64,000 bases of DNA from Nematopogon swammerdamellus (lineage: Eukaryota > Arthropoda > Insecta > Lepidoptera > Adelidae). A model generated the notes under the pieces. That model was not told the origin of the DNA. It searched no databases and worked only from the letters and a program-made list of their open reading frames with translations. The stretch spans positions 7,599,247-7,663,246 of the forward strand of contig OX336354.1 of the NCBI GenBank assembly GCA_946902875.1, written 5' to 3'. Positions within the stretch are counted from its first letter, which is position 1; each line of letters opens with the position of its first letter. The translations under genes were made by a program, and so were the position numbers. Below are positions 54,103-63,652 of this stretch, one piece after another.

Positions 54103-54507
54103 GGATACCGTGTGGGGCCAGTACTTTAAAAGAATAGCCCCACTGCATCTCTCCGCGTGTGTGTCGTAAAAGGCGACTAAGGGATATGACCCCTTCTTAT
54201 ATTACTAGGTGGTAGGGTTTAACCCGCCCGGGTTGGTACCACCGCACTGAGTGAAAGGTCGGTCGAAACGGCTATGTAAATAGTTTGTGTTTTCCGTCCA
54301 GTTCAGTGTAGCCGGCACGACCGAAGGGAAGCACTGACGTGGCACCAAGTTCACATGTAGCCAAACCGTGTCAGTTGCCAGAAGAAGAAAAAAAGGACAA
54401 GGTGCCGTGCTATAGGGCGACAGGCTAGTCACCTCTCACCTTGGCACGGTCCTTCCACCGAGTCATGCAGCAGGTGGGTCTTCGTGCCTTTACTTGCTGC
54501 TTGATAG
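54103..54507 (+). mobile_element. Repeat B split by a SINE-A segment
   Basis: Repeat B 54103-54189 ends GACTAAGGGATATGACC. SINE-A body 54190-54392 follows (with an internal deletion before GTAGCC). Then repeat B resumes with GGACAAGGTGCCGTGCTATAGGGCGACAGG to ~54507. This shows a SINE-A copy inside repeat B at GGGATA|AGGAC. Confidence 0.85.
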
Positions 54508-55032
54508 TTATACATACATACATACATACATACATAGCGTCACGCCTGTTTCCCGGTGGGGTAGGCAAAGACAACAGATCTCCACGTGCCACGGTGCTGA
54601 GTGCTGACACACCTCTGCCGCCTCTTCCTCTCCCATAATGTTCTTCATGCATGCTCGTCGGTTAAGGGTACCATGCACTTGACCCTTTTTGAGCACAATA
54701 TGCCCGATCTGGTCCAGGTACATTATTTTATTCGGATCAAATAAATAGGGTAGGTAGAGACAACGGATGGTCGTGCCATTGTCCTGGCGCAACTTTGACC
54801 AACCAATAACAGAGAGTAAATAAAAATGGTACAAGTTAAAATTAAAACAACTCTGTCTGTTTAAAAATTGGTGCGTTCGCAGATTTTCTACAACCATTGC
54901 TATTACCGACCATTTTTCATTTTCATTCCTTTTTACATTTCCCGATGAAGAAGTTTCCATTAATATTTTTTTTTCAATTCCGCCTCTCCCACAGGCTAAA
55001 GAAATCTTTGGAGCCGACGACACCGTCGTCAC
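54508..55032 (-). mobile_element. LINE G C-terminus with a 174-codon open frame
   Basis: The low-coordinate part (54680-54508) is LINE G: RACMKNIMGEEEAAEVCQ.. ending in a (CATA)n tail. The frame stays open upstream to 55032 (MTTVSSAPKISLACGRGGIE..). The N-terminal stretch is not recognised and may be retroelement coding or chance. Confidence 0.45.
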
Positions 55033-56064
55033 TCCACAGAATTTAGAGTTTTACTTTCTTGTCAAACTGTCTTCTCGGTTTGAAAAACTTTACTTTGCAG
55101 TCCACCTACACGGCAAATCTTGTTATTATGTTTAACCATCTTTTTGTATTATTAGAACATTGTCTGCACACGCTTGTGAAAATGTTTTAGATTAAAAGTT
55201 AATTTATAAAGAGAAATACATTGACGGATAATATGTTGCGTAGGAAACACCGCGTCGCTTAATTAATCTAGGTTTGAGGGCGTAGAGTATAAGGAAATTT
55301 AAAGTATTTAATGTATATCAAAGGAGACATAGGTAATTGTGTGCCCACGCTTGCGAAAAGTTCTGAATTTAAAGTTCCTTTCTAAAGAGGAATACACTGC
55401 CATGTTTTGTAGGCAACATAGCGAGTTCGTCGCTTAATGAATCTAGGTTTGTAGGCGAGGTACGAAGGAATTTAATGAATTACTAAAATAAATAAATAAA
55501 TGTATTTGGAAGACTAGTTATTCGTTTATTGAACTAAAATTAAAACAGGATGAAAGCAGAGTTACAGGCAGAATCTTCATAGAGAACTAGAAAACATAGA
55601 AGTTTAGAAACATTATATAAATTCAAGATGAGGGAAGTAATATTTTTTATGTTTTTTTTGTAGTTATAGATAATTTTATTGATTTAATCAGTTTCGCTGT
55701 ACAATAAGTCAACAAACATTAATATTAGATAATAAAAGAAGAATTAATATTATATTTTTGTATGTTTTATATAATTATGATATAATTAAATGTTCAACAA
55801 CATGGAATCACAATGCATATCACAATATCAGAACTAGTAATACACAAAGCTGCTGCTTTTAGTAAGACAAAAAAGGTATGTTGGTTGTTCACACGCGGAG
55901 GATTCTGTAGCCATTTTATTTTTCACGCCAAGCGAGCGCGCTCACCGCACTGGTCAACAAGAATGTAATTTTCTCTATAATCGTTAAAGATATAAACTTC
56001 ACAATAGTTTTTGCCACATTCCGTTGAAAAAAATTAAATTCCTGGTGAAAAAGAGAGATTCTCC
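55033..56064. other. No gene; 181-bp tandem duplication
   Basis: 55158-55310 and 55339-55490 are related (TTGTSTGCMCACGCTTGYGAAAA..CGTCGCTTAAT.AATCTAGGTTTG.GGGC) at ~75% identity. (AAAT)n at 55490-55502. Confidence 0.5.
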
Positions 56065-56308
56065 AAATTGTGGTCGGTGTAACAAGGAGGATGAAATTGT
56101 ACCATTTGCTGATGGAGTGTGGTCAGAACGAGGAATTACGGACGGAATTGCAGACGTCACTTAGGGTGGACAGACTCAATTTCTCATACATAAACTGTTG
56201 ACGAGCCCAAGTGAGAGGGACTTAGTAATTGTGTTGAATTTCGTGGAGCGTTCTCTATCCCTTAGGGCCCAGAGTGATGACTACTATGGGGCTGATATTA
56301 ACAAATAA
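56065..56308 (+). mobile_element. LINE ORF2 C-terminus (cysteine motif)
   Basis: CGRCNKEDEIV, then shifted YHLLMECGQNEELRTELQTS, then shifted again LLTSPSERDLVIVLNFVERS ending GADINK stop at 56306. The C-x-x-C..H-x-x-x-x-C pattern with HLLMEC is the closing motif of R1/Jockey-like ORF2. Two frameshifts. Confidence 0.72.
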
Positions 56309-56942
56309 TTGTTAAAAGCCCTAAAAATATATTAAATAAAAAATACTTTTAATGTTTTAAGATAAACTGCTTTATTAATTATTTTAGATTTATTAAGCTT
56401 CACATTTAGGTGTAATGACCTCGCAGAGCGCGTGTGACATACAGACGGACAGAAACCTGACCGATTTTAAAATCACTGCTAGCATCGCTTGATACGGAAC
56501 CCTAAAACGTTTTTCTTATATTCTTCTAAATTTCAGCTAATATATCGATGTGCAAATTCACGTCTTCACACTCATGTTATGGTTTCAAAATAAATATTAT
56601 AGCAGCTCTACAGAATACTGTATCCAGCATTTGCGCAGTATTGTTGTGGGCTGTTATTGTCTTTCGTATATTAATAGCCTGCAGGCTGTTTTCTCTATCG
56701 AAACCGATGATTGTGAGTTCGTGTTGATTCTAGTTCCGATTGAGTGGAGGCGAGGAGATATTGAGAAGATATTTCAATTAGCTTTTATTTTCATATTAAT
56801 CTTCTTGTACGAGTGTTTCTGTATGCCTGGTGTACTGTGTAAGTATAGTATAAATTTAGGTTAGAGGATCGAATCATAAATAGGTGTGCGCCGATCAGTT
56901 TTCGAACAGTTTACGTTCTTTTTTTTGTTACCTACTACTTTA
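56309..56942 (+). other. Open segment with membrane-like stretch; possible exon relic
   Basis: A 104-codon frame (56550-56864) contains a hydrophobic run (QLAFIFILIFLYECFCMPGV). A strong acceptor (TTCTTATATTCTTCTAAATTTCAG, ending 56536) precedes it and CTGT|GTAAGTATA, a strong donor, follows at ~56838. However TAA lies in this frame directly after the acceptor, so it cannot be a simple internal exon in that frame. The first 200 bases also include a repeat-C-like GATACGGAACCCTAAAA. Confidence 0.2.
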
Positions 56943-57131
56943 TTTTTTTTTTTTTTTTTTTATGTAAGCTGAGAGGGTTGGCTACATCACCTACACTACT
57001 ACATCACATCCGTGATGTCAGTACATAACACCTGGTGAACTAGGTACCATGTCAATGATTCCCTTCATTTTCATGTCGGCTACAGTGACCTGGACGGAAA
57101 ACACGAACTATTTACATAGACGTTTCGACTA
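56943..57131 (-). mobile_element. SINE-A 3' half
   Basis: Poly-T then ATGTAAGCTGAGAGGGTTGG..CCGTGATGTCAGTACATAACACC..CGTTTCGAC. Shares with 33395-33425 an extra CTACACTACTAC-type insertion in the tail region. Confidence 0.85.
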
Positions 57132-57740
57132 TAAATAGTCATTACTACTGCGAATGAAAACACGGTGACAAAACTTGTGCACTCAAAGTGCGAATGTGTT
57201 GCTTTGTAGAAGGTTAACTAAAAGAACTTGCATTCTGTAATAAATTCGCATACTACAACAGAGTAATTATCTCAGATAACGGGAGCTGGTTATGCGTTTA
57301 GGGTAAGTAAGACTTTTTTAACAATTGAATTCTATTGGGGTTTTAAATGTCTTTGAAATAGTGTAATTTATACAATCAATATTAGCCACCATAATCACCT
57401 CCGATATAATTGGAGCAAAGGCACAGTTTAAATTTAACTTCAGGTATAAAAAGGTCAAACAGGTTCATATGAGGGGTTAAAATTAAATTTTCAAGTAAAT
57501 AGAATAACATTTCATTCATATGAACTGCAAAGCAAGGCGACATTTGTAAAGGATCCTGTTTTGGTAGCAGTGGGTACGTTTGAGTACGGGCAGCCCTTTG
57601 TGAGGTAGGTAGTCGTGTGGTCGGTCGGACGCAACAAGAGCGGGGAATACTGGCTTTTGTTGCCGAGTAACCGTTCAATGTTATGTATTGAGAGCAGTTA
57701 TTAGGGTACGACATCGTTCCATACGACACCCATCAACGGC
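57132..57740. other. No gene assigned; 115-codon minus frame
   Basis: 57729-57382 is open on the minus strand (SIPRSCCVRPTTRLPTSQRA..) with mixed composition. No motif, start context or splice site supports it. Confidence 0.25.
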
Positions 57741-57866
57741 GTGTACACACATATTCACAAACACACACACGCACGCACGCACGCACGCATGCACGCACGC
57801 ATGCACGCAAGCAAGCACGCACGCACGCACATGCACGCCCACGCACACGCACACACATATACGCAT
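57741..57866 (+). repeat. (CA)n/(ACGC)n microsatellite
   Basis: ACACACACGCACGCACGCACGCACGC with GCATGCACGC variants. ORFs on both strands here are artefacts. Confidence 0.93.
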
Positions 57867-57899
57867 ACACACAACCAACCTTGCTCGTAGTACAGAATT

Positions 57900-58110
57900 T
57901 TTTTTTATGTAAACCTACATGGGTGGCTGGGCCGAGAGACCAATGGTGCTGTCGACAGAGCCAAAATTACCTCTCCTGCGTGAAACCACGCTCAGTTAGG
58001 TGCCATACCAGCAGATTTGCGGACTGTTGCTAGGCTGTCTAGCCAGTTAATACGACGTTTGAAGACACCCAGGTTTCGGGAAATACACTCGCCGGAAGAC
58101 AGTTCCACAC
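57900..58110 (-). mobile_element. LINE ORF2 C-terminus and 3' UTR
   Basis: The minus strand reads ELSSGECISRNLGVFKRRIN then WLDSLATVRKSAGMAPN stop, a decayed LINE E-like ending. A UTR and A-tail (poly-T at 57900-57909) follow. The poly-T at 47703 introduces a similar, shorter relic. Confidence 0.6.
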
Positions 58111-58483
58111 AGTTCAGAAATACATCGGTGTGCATGTAGTTATATTATTACATACTTATGTTCAGGTTTGAATATGTCTATGCACCTCATGTTTGCTTTC
58201 AGTAGATCATTGTTTTTTTTAACGCGAGCCCCTGAAAACCACATTCGCCATCTTGAATAGCGAATCAGCTGAGTGGGCTCCCTTTTCATCACCGTTGTAT
58301 GGTTAGACAGTTTTTATTTAATTGTTTCGTTTACAATTTACGAATAAATATTTTCTACATTTCTATTTCTATTATTTATTTTACATTTATTACAGACTGA
58401 CAGGCATTCGGACTGATGTACTGACAGACGGACGGACAAACAGACAGATTAGTAGATCAATGTAGTACATGTGAATGTTGGGC
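58111..58483. other. No gene recognised
   Basis: (GACG/GACA) run near 58425-58445. Otherwise AT-rich. Confidence 0.3.
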
Positions 58484-58600
58484 ATGGCAAACGAAGCATA
58501 TTTTGTGCGGTGTTACAATGAAAGATAGATTCAGAAACAGTGTAGTGAAACAAGATATTATCCACAACGTTTCATAAAGGAAGATGCCGGCTAAGGCGCT
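58484..58600 (+). mobile_element. RTE-like ORF2 fragment
   Basis: TKHILCGVTMKDRFRNSVVK corresponds to the MLRWMCGVT-x-x-DRIRNE block near the C-terminus of RTE-type reverse transcriptases. Short and isolated. Confidence 0.55.
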
Positions 58601-58642
58601 GTGCAGGCACTGATTAGTTTTACAAATTTTCATAAATTATTT

Positions 58643-58953
58643 CAGTACTGCATCTCTCCCCATGCATGTCGTAAAAGGCGACTAAGGGATAAGGACAAGA
58701 TGCCGTGCTAAAGGGCGACAGGCTCGCCACCTCTCACCTTAGCACGGTACTTCCACCGAGTCATGCAGCAGGTGGGTCTTCGTGCCTTACTTTCTGCTTG
58801 ATCCATTGAATCTTGTTGGAATACTTTGCGAAACGTGGTGGTCGGTGTTGTGCTGTAATTTACCAGAGTTCTTGCAGCACAACACGGATTACTCTGATTA
58901 CCCCGATTCTCGGGATTCAGCGTGTGTGTTATGTATGTATGTATGTATGTATT
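58643..58953 (+). mobile_element. Repeat B, lacking ~40 bp of 5' end
   Basis: CAGTACTGCATCTCTCCCCATGCATGTCG..GATTCTCGGGATTCAGCGTGTGTG(TATG)n. Close to the 30115 and 52806 copies. Confidence 0.88.
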
Positions 58954-59255
58954 TCAGTACGATCTGCTCTATATTAGATGTATGCTGTTAAAATGTATCT
59001 ATCCCGCAGGCAAGGCTTTTATGTGTGCGGCGGCGGCTTGCTGTGAGTGACGTCACGCTGCTGGGTCCAGCCTTCCTCCGGCGCACGACGCCAGTTCTGT
59101 CCGCTGAAATACAACCGCGTTGGTACTAATATATCCCACCCACATATAAATGTTTCATACATTTCGGACTAGCTTTTGCTTGCACGCACGGCTTGCAGGC
59201 TTTCAATGAAGTACTATGAATAATCTTTGAAAGTTAATTGTATTGTAAAAATATG
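58954..59255. other. GC-rich patch with a CRE palindrome
   Basis: 59015-59110 is GC-rich and contains TGACGTCA (59048-59055). Without a gene nearby its meaning is open. Confidence 0.25.
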
Positions 59256-59590
59256 ATGAAAAGGCGCTAAGGGATAAGGACAAAATGCTGTGCTAATGAA
59301 CGACAGGCTAGCTACCTCTCACGTTGTAACGGTTCTTCCATCGAGTCGCGCTTTACTTGCTGCTTGAATACTTTGCGAAACGTGTTTTTTTTTATGGAAA
59401 CTGACACGGTTGGCTACATCACCTAAAACATCCGTGATGTCAGCCTATAACACCGGGTGAACTAAGTGCCATGTCAGTGCTTAATTTCGTGGCGGTCGTT
59501 GTTGTGCTGCAATTGACCTGAATTCTTGCGGCACAACACCGATTACTCTGCTTATCCCGATTGTCGGGATACAGCGCGTGGTATCTATGT
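59256..59590 (+). mobile_element. Repeat B split by SINE-A
   Basis: Diverged repeat B (AAGGCGCTAAGGGATAAGGAC..TACTTTGCGAAACGTG) is interrupted at 59385 and resumes at 59483 (GTGGCGGTCGTTGTTGTGCTG..GATTGTCGGGATACAGCGCGTGG). Confidence 0.82.
59385..59482 (-). mobile_element. SINE-A 3' fragment inside repeat B
   Basis: Poly-T, ATGGAAACTGACACGGTTGG..GCCATGTCAGTGCTT. The bases CGTG on the left and CGTGG on the right may be remnants of its target duplication. Confidence 0.88.
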
Positions 59591-59597
59591 TAGTAAT

Positions 59598-59737
59598 TTT
59601 TTTTGTTTTTGTTTTTTTTTTTTTATGGAAACTGACACGGTTGTCTACATCACCTACAACACTCGTTAGGTCATGTCAGTGTTTTCCTTTGGTTATATCA
59701 TGCATCATTTACTGATCTAAGTCATATGTCAGTGCAT
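59598..59737 (-). mobile_element. SINE-A relic
   Basis: Poly-T then ATGGAAACTGACACGGTTGTCTACATCACCTACAACACTCG. After that the similarity decays (GTCATGTCAGTG.., CATATGTCAGTGCATG). Confidence 0.75.
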
Positions 59738-60737
59738 GTTGATTTATGTGGCGCGATCGTATTTTCTCCACGCCTTCACGCTTCAGCTCCTTAGAGAAAT
59801 ATCGTTATGAATGATACATAGCCTATGTATCCGCCCCGAAATGTGCTGATTAGATGACAGAAAACTGCATGTAAATCCATTCAACAGTTTCGTGTTAACT
59901 CGTTACAGACTTTGCGCAAACCAACGAAATGCCCTAGAACAATTTTTTTTTTCAGACAAGTTCGTTTACTGCAATTGAAGTGGGCTCTTGGCCTCGTGCC
60001 GCCGACTCGTAAAATACGAAATGACTTTCCACTTACATTTTCTTTCAGTAGTGAAGACACATAATTTTACGATAGAAGGCTTTTAAAAACAGGTTCTTTA
60101 TGTTAACGGCAAAATATTAAGTTCATGGATTTCTGTAAATTACATATTTATTTTTCATTTATATTCTGTTTATTCGTTCAAAAGCTATTAACACCGCACA
60201 GTCGACGATTTACGACGATTGACGAAAGATCAAACATTACTACGATCTGCCAGATATGAATACTCAAGGTTATTAAGTCAGCCCGTTAGATTAAAAAAAA
60301 TGTATATAACAATATTTAAAATGTAATTCTTATTGTGTATATTGCAATGTATATTGTTTGTTTTGTTATTTCTTTATTTTCACATTTTTATTCTATAATA
60401 TTTACATTAGTTATTTATACATCAATATCAAAATATACACAATTAATACACACATATAAAAACAAAAACGGCATCATCGCCAGCGGCGGGAGACAGGCCT
60501 CCAAGCACGCCGGCGGGTGCAGGCCGTGGCTACGGAGCTCTGCATTTGAGCGTCGATGTACAGTTAAGTATTTATATTTTGTGTTAAATATATAATGAAA
60601 TTGTTAAAAATTACTAGTGCATTTGTATCAACACAATAATAATTTACTTACTTATAAATTTTACATACAAATAAATAGGTACGAGTACTTCCATTACACA
60701 CTTACGGTGCATAAATATATAAAAATAAAAACAAATA
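59738..60737. other. No gene; isolated GC-rich island
   Basis: AT-rich except 60469-60565 (GCATCATCGCCAGCGGCGGG..GGCCGTGGCTACGGAGC), which is open but short and has no recognised motif. Confidence 0.3.
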
Positions 60738-60787
60738 TATATATTTTTATTAGAAAAATGCAAAGCGAAAATCATTGGAAAAAATAC

Positions 60788-60859
60788 ATCCCGGCCAGGA
60801 TTCGAACCTGGGTCTTTGGCTTGAGCCGCCAACGCGATAACCAACTACGCCACCGGACC
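60788..60859 (-). tRNA. tRNA-like Pol III unit, copy 1
   Basis: 72 nt starting GGTCCGG. Exact A-box TGGCGTAGTTGG and exact B-box GGTTCGAATCC. D-stem GCG/CGC, anticodon stem TTGGC/GCCAA with 7-nt loop GGCTCAA, and T-arm CCAGG-TTCGAAT-CCTGG are all perfect. The acceptor stem (GGTCCGG/CCGGGAT) has one mismatch and two wobbles. The loop would give anticodon CTC, but position 33 is G where tRNAs have U. Six T's follow as a terminator. So it is transcribable by Pol III in principle, but it is an unusual tRNA or a tRNA-derived element. Confidence 0.6.
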
Positions 60860-61113
60860 GTTACGTATTATCTCCAAATTTTCAATCTATTGCACCTTCA
60901 TGATGTCGCATAATATTTGCGAACAGTCAACTTGCACGGTTCAATATTGAACCTTATGCTGTCGTCACCAAAGTCGTATTTGGTATCGGACACTAGAAGT
61001 TAACGTGAGGTTTTTAATAGTATTCTATGTTTATATGTTAGTACTAGGCACGTACTCGCTTTATATATATTTTTATTAGAAAAATGCAAAGCGAAAATCA
61101 TTGGAAAAAATAC

Positions 61114-61185
61114 ATCCCGGCCAGGATTCGAACCTGGGTCTTTGGCTTGAGCCGCCAACGCGATAACCAACTACGCCACCGGACC
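61114..61185 (-). tRNA. tRNA-like Pol III unit, copy 2
   Basis: Identical to copy 1 over all 72 nt, 326 bp away, with the same flanks and T-run. Confidence 0.6.
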
Positions 61186-61439
61186 GTTGCGTATTATCTC
61201 CAAATTTTCAATCTATTGCACCTTCATGATGTCGCATAATATTTGCGAACAGTCAACTTGCACGGTTCAATATTGAACCTTATGCTGTCGTCACCAAAGT
61301 CGTATTTGGTATCGGACACTAGAAGTTAACGTGAGGTTTTTAATAGTATTCTATGTTTATATGTTAGTACTAGGCACGTACTCGCTTTATATATATTTTT
61401 ATTAGAAAAATGGAAAGCGAAAATCATTGGAAAAAATAC

Positions 61440-61511
61440 ATCCCGGCCAGGATTCGAACCTGGGTCTTTGGCTTGAGCCGCCAACGCGATAACCAACTAC
61501 GCCACCGGACC
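61440..61511 (-). tRNA. tRNA-like Pol III unit, copy 3
   Basis: Identical 72 nt. Its usual upstream flank is missing: position 61512 starts the inverted flank of copy 4. Confidence 0.6.
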
Positions 61512-61566
61512 ATTATGCGACATCATGAAGGTGCAATAGATTGAAAATTTGGAGATAATACGTAAC

Positions 61567-61638
61567 GGTCCGGTGGCGTAGTTGGTTATCGCGTTGGCGG
61601 CTCAAGCCAAAGACCCAGGTTCGAATCCTGGCCGGGAT
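61567..61638 (+). tRNA. tRNA-like Pol III unit, copy 4 (inverted)
   Basis: Same 72 nt on the plus strand with the standard upstream flank (61512-61566) and downstream TTTTTT at 61642-61647. Diverges from copy 3 across 55 bp. Confidence 0.6.
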
Positions 61639-61945
61639 GTATTTTTTCCAATGATTTTCGCTTTGCATTTTTCTAATAAAAATATATATAAAGCGAGTAC
61701 GTGCCTAGTACTAACATATTATAGAGTAAAATTATAATTATGCTAAAATGAACCAGTAAGATTGTGAATTTTTGCTTTGACTTTTATTAGTACGAAGGAT
61801 TATAATTTTACTGATCTTATAATATTACTGCGACATATACATATGTACATGCAAATGCAGTTTCATAAATGTAGAGATCACGCTCCTCTCGTAATTGCGT
61901 GCCATTCCCTGCTCTCTTTGGCTACGCTGGACTGTATCGATCGGC

Positions 61946-62030
61946 TTTTTTAACCGACTTAAAAAAAAGGAGGAAGTTCTCAATTCGTGGGAATATTTTT
62001 TTAAATATATATGTTCAGCGATAATTCGAT
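61946..62030 (+). mobile_element. Repeat D head
   Basis: TTTTTTAACCGACTTAAAAAAAAGGAGGAAGTTCTCAATTCGTGG..ATGTTCAGCGATAATTCGATC. It leads directly into the left arm of the long inverted repeat. Confidence 0.75.
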
Positions 62031-62257
62031 CTCGTGGCGTTCTGACCCATTCTCAGGACCCACTGTCAAAAAGAAAAAAAATTGTGGCGTTTCGACCCAT
62101 TTACATTTAATTTTGAGAGGCGTTCTGACCCACTGACCAGAATACACAGATACAGTAAGTGAACTTTCTTTGTGGCAATTTGCAAACCTCCTATCATTTC
62201 TGCTGCCCTGGTACTTTATTTCCCATTCCCAGCTTACCAAGAAGTCTTCGGGTTTCC

Positions 62258-62432
62258 ACTTTAATTACGGTGACTGTATTCTGACCATTTGAATACTTTA
62301 TTGCACAAAAAATAACAAAAGGTGGACTTAAAGCCTAAATGCATATCTGCCAGTCATGCCTGAGATTGTGAGTAGTGTAGGTGGGTAGTGCGGGAAATTA
62401 AATGAGAGATTACTTATGTTATATTTATGTTT
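62258..62432 (-). mobile_element. LINE J 3' end
   Basis: Reverse copy of 27935-28118 (ACTTTATTGCACAAAAAATAAC..GCCAGTCATGCCTGAGATTGTGAG..TAATGAGAGATTAC-type). Confidence 0.7.
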
Positions 62433-62544
62433 TTCTGAAAATTAAGAATTTGAATTTTTTGTTGTTTTTTGTTGTTGTGTTGTTTAATCTGATATACACT
62501 CCGGAAAAAAAACATAGCACCAAAGATTCGTATATACAATCTTT

Positions 62545-62735
62545 GGTAGTGCAGTTGGGAATGAAAAAGTAAGGCTCTTTAAAATTCCATTGTGCACTAC
62601 TACTCAGTAGTGCAAACGGGAGGAAATAATTCCAAACGACACTACCGGTTTCGCAGCTTGTAGTACAGTAGTGCAGATGGGAAAAAAATTCCAAACAGCA
62701 CTACTAGTAGTGCAGCTTGGTAGTGCAGAGTGGAA
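62545..62735. repeat. Cluster of GTAGTGCAG/GGGAAATTCC motifs
   Basis: TAGTGCAGTTGGGAAT, TAGTGCAAACGGGAGG, TAGTGCAGATGGGAAA and TAGTGCAGCTTGG recur every ~40-60 bp. Inverted GCACTACT and AATTCCAAAC.RCACTAC lie between them. Confidence 0.7.
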
Positions 62736-62756
62736 GGAACGGTTTATTTGAACGAT

Positions 62757-62860
62757 GTATCCAAATAGAAGTATTCTATACTGGTTTTGTATGTTTACTG
62801 TGCTGAAAATTCAGCACAGTAAACATACAACACCAGTATATAATACTTTTATTTAGATAC
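62757..62860. repeat. ~51-bp inverted repeat (foldback)
   Basis: GTATCCAAATAGAAGTATTC..TGTATGTTTACTGTGCTGAA, AA, then the reverse complement with a handful of mismatches, ending ATTTAGATAC. Confidence 0.93.
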
Positions 62861-63035
62861 ATAGTTCATAATAAACTAAATATTTTTTTAATAAAGTTTA
62901 AGTTTTATTATCTCATAGCTACAGATAGGTAACTGGTAACTGGCCATTTTCTATTCGATATTAAGAAAGATAACTTCATGTCACATTTTTTTCTGAACAA
63001 TTTGGTCACATTTTATTTTATATATTATATATTTT

Positions 63036-63245
63036 TAACCGACTTCCAAAAAAGGAGGAGGTTCTCAATTCGTCTGTATGTTTTTTTTTAATTTTTTTTT
63101 TTTTTGTATGTTTGTTACGCGATTTCTCCGTCAATTGAGGGCCGATTCAGAAAATTCTTTTTTTGTTAGTTAGGTCATACTTCCGAGGTGGTCCCATTTC
63201 AATTTTATCGAAATTGGTTCAGTGGTTTTCGAAAAATCAGCATAA
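63036..63245 (+). mobile_element. Repeat D, longer copy
   Basis: TTTTTAACCGACTTCCAAAAAAGGAGGAGGTTCTCAATTCGTCTGTATG(T)n..GTTACGCGATTTCTCCG..CTTCCGAGGTGGTCCCATTTCAATTTTATCGAAATTGGTTCAG. This is the standard wording of this very common moth repeat. No coding. Confidence 0.82.
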
Positions 63246-63652
63246 TACTATGGTGTTCACCATAGTAACCTTCAGCAAAACTTGTGATGTGGTCGTTTTC
63301 GGCAATTTTCAGTTTGATAAATTAGTATGGTGTGTGGTTATCTTCAGAAAAACTTTTGTGATGTGGACTTATTCAGCAATTTGCAGTCTGACACATATGG
63401 CGAATAATTCTGTACCACTTCAATCGATTCTTGGTAAGCTGGGAATGGGAAATAAAGTACCAGGGCAGCAGAAATGATAGGAGGTTTGCAAATTGCCACA
63501 AAGGAAGTTCACTTACTGTAGGTATCTGTGTATTCTGGTAAGTGGGTCAGAACGCCTCTCAAAATTAAATGTAAATGGGTCGAAACGCCACAATTTTTTT
63601 TTCTTTTTGACAGTGGGTCCTGAGAATGGGTCAGAACGCCACGAGATCGATA

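Larger units (their letters stand above)
60738..61511. repeat. Tandem array, 326-bp unit, 2.4 units
   Basis: Each unit is TATTTTTATTAGAAAAATG..ATCATTGG, a 72-nt tRNA-like sequence, ~55 bp ending CTTCATGATGTCGCATAAT, and a ~150-bp spacer (GCGAACAGTCAACTTGCACGG..TATGTTAGTACTAGGCACG). Units are ~99% identical, so the array is recent. The third unit breaks immediately after its tRNA-like part at the start of the inverted copy. Confidence 0.95.
61360..61717. repeat. Inverted repeat, ~152-bp arms, 55-bp spacer
   Basis: Left arm 61360-61511 and right arm 61567-61717 are nearly identical in reverse, each containing a tRNA-like unit plus its downstream flank up to ATGTTAGTACTAGGCACG. Confidence 0.93.
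62026..63652. repeat. Long inverted repeat, ~220-bp arms, 1.18-kb interior
   Basis: Left arm 62026-62244 (CTCGTGGCGTTCTGACCC..CTGTCAAAAAGAAAAAAAATTGTGGCG..CTGCTGCCCTGGTACTTTATT..CAGCTTACCAAGAA) and right arm 63428-63652 are reverse complements with few differences. The motif GGCGTTCTGACCCA recurs within each arm. Confidence 0.92.

Noticed and set aside
57681..57912. ORFs of Thr-His and Val-Cys repeats
   Set aside because: Translation of a CA/ACGC microsatellite.
60788..61638. Ordinary tRNA-Glu(CTC) gene cluster
   Set aside because: The anticodon loop lacks U33 and the acceptor stem has a mismatch and two wobbles; kept as tRNA-like, identity not claimed.
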